This document shows positions 5,950 to 8,584 of a stretch of 8,584 nt of DNA, piece by piece. Each line of letters begins with the position of its first letter. Position 1 is the stretch's first letter. The notes under the pieces are model-generated. The model saw only the letters and a program-made list of their open reading frames with translations, did no database searches and was not told the DNA's origin. Source of the DNA: Candidatus Woesearchaeota archaeon (lineage in GTDB: Archaea; Nanobdellota; Nanobdellia; Woesearchaeales; B29-G15); the NCBI GenBank assembly GCA_003650585.1, contig QMQS01000043.1, positions 1 through 8,584 on the forward strand. The letters run 5' to 3'. A program made the position numbers and the translations under genes.

Positions 5950-6911
5950 TGTACTGTCTGCATGAATATTTCTTTTAATGGGCCTGTTCTCTTTATTGAG
6001 GTTATACTCACCCCGAGTTTTTTGGCAGTGCTATGGATTAGTTCTTTGAACTTCCCTTCATGGCTCACCCTCACCAATAGTAATTCTGACTTCTTATCAT
6101 AATTAATGTTCTCTGGATTTAGGCTTTTATTCTTGAGCAGTTCCCCTATCAGTTGCTCATATTGCTTTGGTTTTATTACAACCTCGAGCCACACATGTCC
6201 CTTTTTGGTTTGTTTTTTGTTTGACACAACCCTTATAATCCTCCCATTGTGGAGTATCCCTATCCTTGAGCAGAGTTGCTCTATCTCGTTCAAGAAGTGG
6301 GAGGAAACCACCACAGTGGTGCCCAACTGGTTAACTCGCTTCACAACGCTCCACACCCTCCCCCTGAGTATTGGGTCTAGGTCAGATGTGGGCTCGTCTA
6401 AGAATAGAATCTTGGGGTTGTGTATGAGTGCACATGCTATATCGAGCCTCTTTCGCATCCCCCCAGAGAGGCTCTTTGCTATTTTGTTGCCTACCTCTCT
6501 CAACCCCATTAACTCCAAAAGGATGCTGATGTTTTTCTGTCTAATTCTACGAGGGACACTGTACATTGCCCCAAAAAAATCAAGGTTTTCAATTGGGGTA
6601 AGCTCTTCATAAAATGATGGGTCTTGGGTTGAGTATCCAATATAATTCTTGATCAACCTCAAATGCTTCCTCAGTTTGAGTGGTCTGGGGTGTTTCTCAC
6701 CGAGTATGATTGAGCTGTAGTTAATCTCACCCCTGTCTGGCTGAATAAGCCCCACGATTGCATTTAGCAAAGTTGTTTTGCCAACACCACTCACCCCAGT
6801 GATGCCAAATATCTCCTTATGCCTTACCTCAAGAGACAGCCCATGTATAACCCTCTGTTTACCAAAACTCACACTCAAACCCTTAACCTCAATCACATTT
6901 TCTGTGTTCAT
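5946..6911 (-). CDS. ABC transporter ATP-binding protein (ABC-2 exporter)
   Basis: The ATPase subunit that drives the permease encoded just downstream. All motifs are present. Numbered from the TTG at 6923: Walker A GVSGVGKTT (43-51), Q-loop glutamine 100 in YSTQDPSFYEELT, signature LSGGMRKR (152-159), Walker B ILFLDEPTSDLDP (172-184) and switch histidine 209 in VVSSHFLNE. The C-terminal extension (about 240-325) ends in GPLKEIFMQ, the variant of the LE-VF box typical of ABC-2 exporter ATPases. I start it at the ATG (6911), giving 321 residues, four fewer than the TTG at 6923. The (TA)n box at 6938-6950 would put the transcript start near 6915-6919, downstream of the TTG, and neither start has a clear ribosome binding site. 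It is the first gene of a two-gene operon. It acts at the inner face of the membrane. Confidence 0.88.
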   Translation of the reverse strand: MNTENVIEVKGLSVSFGKQRVIHGLSLEVRHKEIFGITGVSGVGKTTLLNAIVGLIQPDRGEINYSSIILGEKHPRPLKLRKHLRLIKNYIGYSTQDPSFYEELTPIENLDFFGAMYSVPRRIRQKNISILLELMGLREVGNKIAKSLSGGMRKRLDIACALIHNPKILFLDEPTSDLDPILRGRVWSVVKRVNQLGTTVVVSSHFLNEIEQLCSRIGILHNGRIIRVVSNKKQTKKGHVWLEVVIKPKQYEQLIGELLKNKSLNPENINYDKKSELLLVRVSHEGKFKELIHSTAKKLGVSITSIKRTGPLKEIFMQTVQ

Positions 6912-6993
6912 CTCAGTTAGCAAGCTCTAATTTGAGGTTATATATATATTTATTGAACAGAAAAGTTTTTTAACTAAGCCAATCCTCCAAAGT
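6912..6993. promoter_or_regulatory. divergent promoter region
   Basis: These 82 bases separate the exporter operon (minus) from the large secreted protein (plus). TTATATATATATTT (6938-6951) is nearly symmetrical and could act as TATA box in both directions. For the minus strand it predicts a start near 6915-6919, a near-leaderless message. For the plus strand, GAAAAG followed by TTTTTTAA (6960-6973) is a better BRE/TATA match and would start transcription within a few bases of the ATG at 6994, again leaderless, which fits the lack of a Shine-Dalgarno site there. Confidence 0.5.
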
Positions 6994-8584
6994 ATGAGGG
7001 TGAGAGTGAGAAAACCACTATTGCGAGTATTGGTATTAGTAATATTGCTATCCTTTAGCGCTGGATTGGTGAGTGCGCAACCCAACTATGTCATCTCAAA
7101 TTCTCAGGATTGGCGGGATGTTTACTCCACTCAGTTATATGCCAATCTCATTGGCTCAAAGCCATATTTCTTGGTCAGCATGAGACACTCTACACTATTG
7201 CTCAACCAGTTGGCAAAGGGTCCAAATGTGAGTGCTCTGGTGGTTTCTTCTTCGAGGCTGCCTTATGTGATCAATTACGCCTCTATGCTTTCTACAGTAG
7301 GTATACCAGCAGAGGAGTTGAACGTTTACAGTGCCAACCTTGAGTTGGCTTCTAGGCTAAATGTTACGAACTTTATTGTATTGGATGATAATTATGGCTA
7401 TAATGCCATATCTGTTGCACCCTATGCTGTTGTAAAAAGAGCTTATGTTTTGTTTGCTGATAGAAACAATATTGATGAGGTTGTGCGGTTCTTGTCAACT
7501 CGGGACAGGGTGGATGAGCTTATAATCTATGGGATTGTGGATAGGGAGGTTGTTGACTCTTTACAGGGATTCAACCCAGTAATAATCAACAAGGGTGATA
7601 GGTTCTCTGACAATGTGGAGATAGTCAAAAGATACCAGGCAATAAAGCACGCCAAACAAGCAGTGCTCACAAATGGTGAGTTTATAGAGCGCGAGATAAT
7701 GTCTGGTGAGGAACCAGTCATATTCATAGGCAGGAACAATGTGCCTGATGTTGTGAGGGATTATATCAAAGACTCTGAGATAGAGATTGGTGTGCTTATA
7801 GGGAATGATTTGGTTGGAACTGCAACATTTGTGCGTAGAACCCTAGGCATTAGTGTGTTCGTGAAGTTTGCTCAGAGTGCCAGGAACCCAAGGGGGCCAA
7901 TATCAAGGGTTGAGGCTCTGGATATGTTCAATGTGCCAAAGGTTAAAGTCGACATAGACATTGCAGGGATTGCGTACAACACTGCCACAGGGCTTATTGA
8001 GGTTACATACCAAAACCTTGAGGATATTGCAACATTTCTAAAGGGCACTATTACCTTAACATCTGAGCAGGGTGAGCGTCAGGTTGTGGGTGACACAGAG
8101 CCTATTTTCTTGGACCCTAGTGGAATTAAAACACTTACCTATGAGGTGGACAGGTTTGCCGGAGAGAACCTTAGTGCAAGGGCTTTTGTTATCTATGGAG
8201 AGGCACCCAACTCACTCGAGTTTGTGATTGATAAGAAGATGGGTGTTAGTAAAATAAGTGTGCTTGATAAAGCGAGGGTGAATGTAACTGGGGTTTGGTA
8301 TGACTGGGGCAAGCGTGGGTTCTTGGTCGAGGTGGAAAACATAGGAGATGTTGATTGCTTTGTTGATATCGAACTAAGAGAGCTCAAGATTGGTTATAAC
8401 ATAGTTAACTTGGGTTTGGAGCAACCAGCGCGGTTGAAAGTTGGCGAAAAGAAGAGGTTGAGGATAAGCACTGATGAGGAGATTTTGCCGGAAGATATAG
8501 ACAAAAATAAGATAGTCAAGTTGAGGGTATACTACGGTGAAAGAGAGAATGCTTTGGTGAATATGCTTGAGTCAGACTTTGTAC
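6994..8584 (+). CDS. large secreted protein, CWB2-like plus beta-sandwich domains (3' end outside window)
   Basis: An open frame of 530 codons with no stop before the window ends. A Sec signal (MRVRVRKPLLRVLVLVILL, then SAGLVSA) is probably cut after residue 28, before QPNYV. Residues about 37-120, 140-215 and 220-285 look like related alpha/beta units. The second contains LIIYGIVDREVVDSL and then INKGDRFSDNVEIVKRY, which resembles the G-x-D/x-D-R-Y end of cell-wall-binding repeat 2 (PF04122-like). The first begins SQDWRDVYSTQLYANL. Residues about 315-415 and 418-515 look like beta-sandwich domains of the CARDB/S-layer kind. There are only four sequons, far fewer than in proteins A-D, and one cysteine after the signal (455). 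It is transcribed divergently from the ABC exporter. A surface-anchored or S-layer-associated role is inferred; the family assignment is by pattern memory only. Confidence 0.75.
   Translation, partial: MRVRVRKPLLRVLVLVILLSFSAGLVSAQPNYVISNSQDWRDVYSTQLYANLIGSKPYFLVSMRHSTLLLNQLAKGPNVSALVVSSSRLPYVINYASMLSTVGIPAEELNVYSANLELASRLNVTNFIVLDDNYGYNAISVAPYAVVKRAYVLFADRNNIDEVVRFLSTRDRVDELIIYGIVDREVVDSLQGFNPVIINKGDRFSDNVEIVKRYQAIKHAKQAVLTNGEFIEREIMSGEEPVIFIGRNNVPDVVRDYIKDSEIEIGVLIGNDLVGTATFVRRTLGISVFVKFAQSARNPRGPISRVEALDMFNVPKVKVDIDIAGIAYNTATGLIEVTYQNLEDIATFLKGTITLTSEQGERQVVGDTEPIFLDPSGIKTLTYEVDRFAGENLSARAFVIYGEAPNSLEFVIDKKMGVSKISVLDKARVNVTGVWYDWGKRGFLVEVENIGDVDCFVDIELRELKIGYNIVNLGLEQPARLKVGEKKRLRISTDEEILPEDIDKNKIVKLRVYYGERENALVNMLESDFV

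Noticed and set aside
6106..6612. Plus-strand 168-codon open frame opposite the ATPase
   Set aside because: The minus frame carries every ABC ATPase motif; this one is its antisense shadow.
6912..6923. TTG start at 6923 for the ATPase
   Set aside because: It has no ribosome binding site and probably lies upstream of the transcript start predicted from the TATA box; the ATG four codons later is preferred, though not proven.
7110..8387. Short open frames at 7110-7343 (+), 7527-7739 (-) and 8193-8387 (-)
   Set aside because: All lie within the long open frame from 6994, which has a signal peptide and continuous domain-like sequence.
1..8584. CRISPR array, tRNA, rRNA, insertion sequence or prophage
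   Set aside because: No regularly spaced repeats, no cloverleaf with a conserved TTCGA loop, no transposase-like protein and no terminal inverted repeats were seen on either strand.

Overview
The window looks archaeal, most likely from a DPANN-type lineage (Woesearchaeota, Pacearchaeota and relatives). The evidence is threefold. Starts carry GGAGGTGA-type Shine-Dalgarno sites or appear leaderless behind BRE/TATA-like boxes. Genes are packed with ATGA overlaps. Most of the left half encodes secreted proteins crowded with N-X-S/T sequons, from families I remember as uncharacterised proteins of such genomes. The lineage is inferred from protein style; no rRNA or other marker gene is present.

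Left part (1-4198, + strand). A winged-helix regulator (166-771) is followed by a 37-codon open frame (768-881), which overlaps its neighbours by ATGA at both ends, and then by surface protein A (878-1606). Next come surface protein B (1652-2389), a two-domain secreted glycoprotein C (2408-3343) and surface protein D (3455-4198). A, B and D are paralogs sharing a WxGYxGNITG core and a YYFYxEL end. A and D are about two thirds identical and share a 38-bp exact repeat, so they look like a fairly recent duplication flanking B and C. D has its own AT-rich promoter region and a GTG start.

Middle part (4195-6911, - strand). A two-gene ABC-2 exporter operon lies here: an ATPase, then a permease joined to it by an ATGA overlap. 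The permease carries an unusually large extracellular domain, about 335 residues, rich in predicted coiled coil. Its stop codon overlaps the stop of surface gene D in a convergent arrangement.

Right part (6912-8584). An 82-bp divergent region with a (TA)n box separates the exporter from a long secreted-protein gene that starts at 6994 and runs off the window with no stop. Its first 530 residues hold a Sec signal, alpha/beta units resembling cell-wall-binding repeat 2, and beta-sandwich domains.

Taken together, the window looks like a cell-envelope region: a locally regulated array of glycosylated surface proteins, an exporter with an extracellular arm, and a large surface protein. A functional link among the three parts is inferred only from adjacency. 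No tRNA, rRNA, CRISPR, transposon or phage gene was seen.
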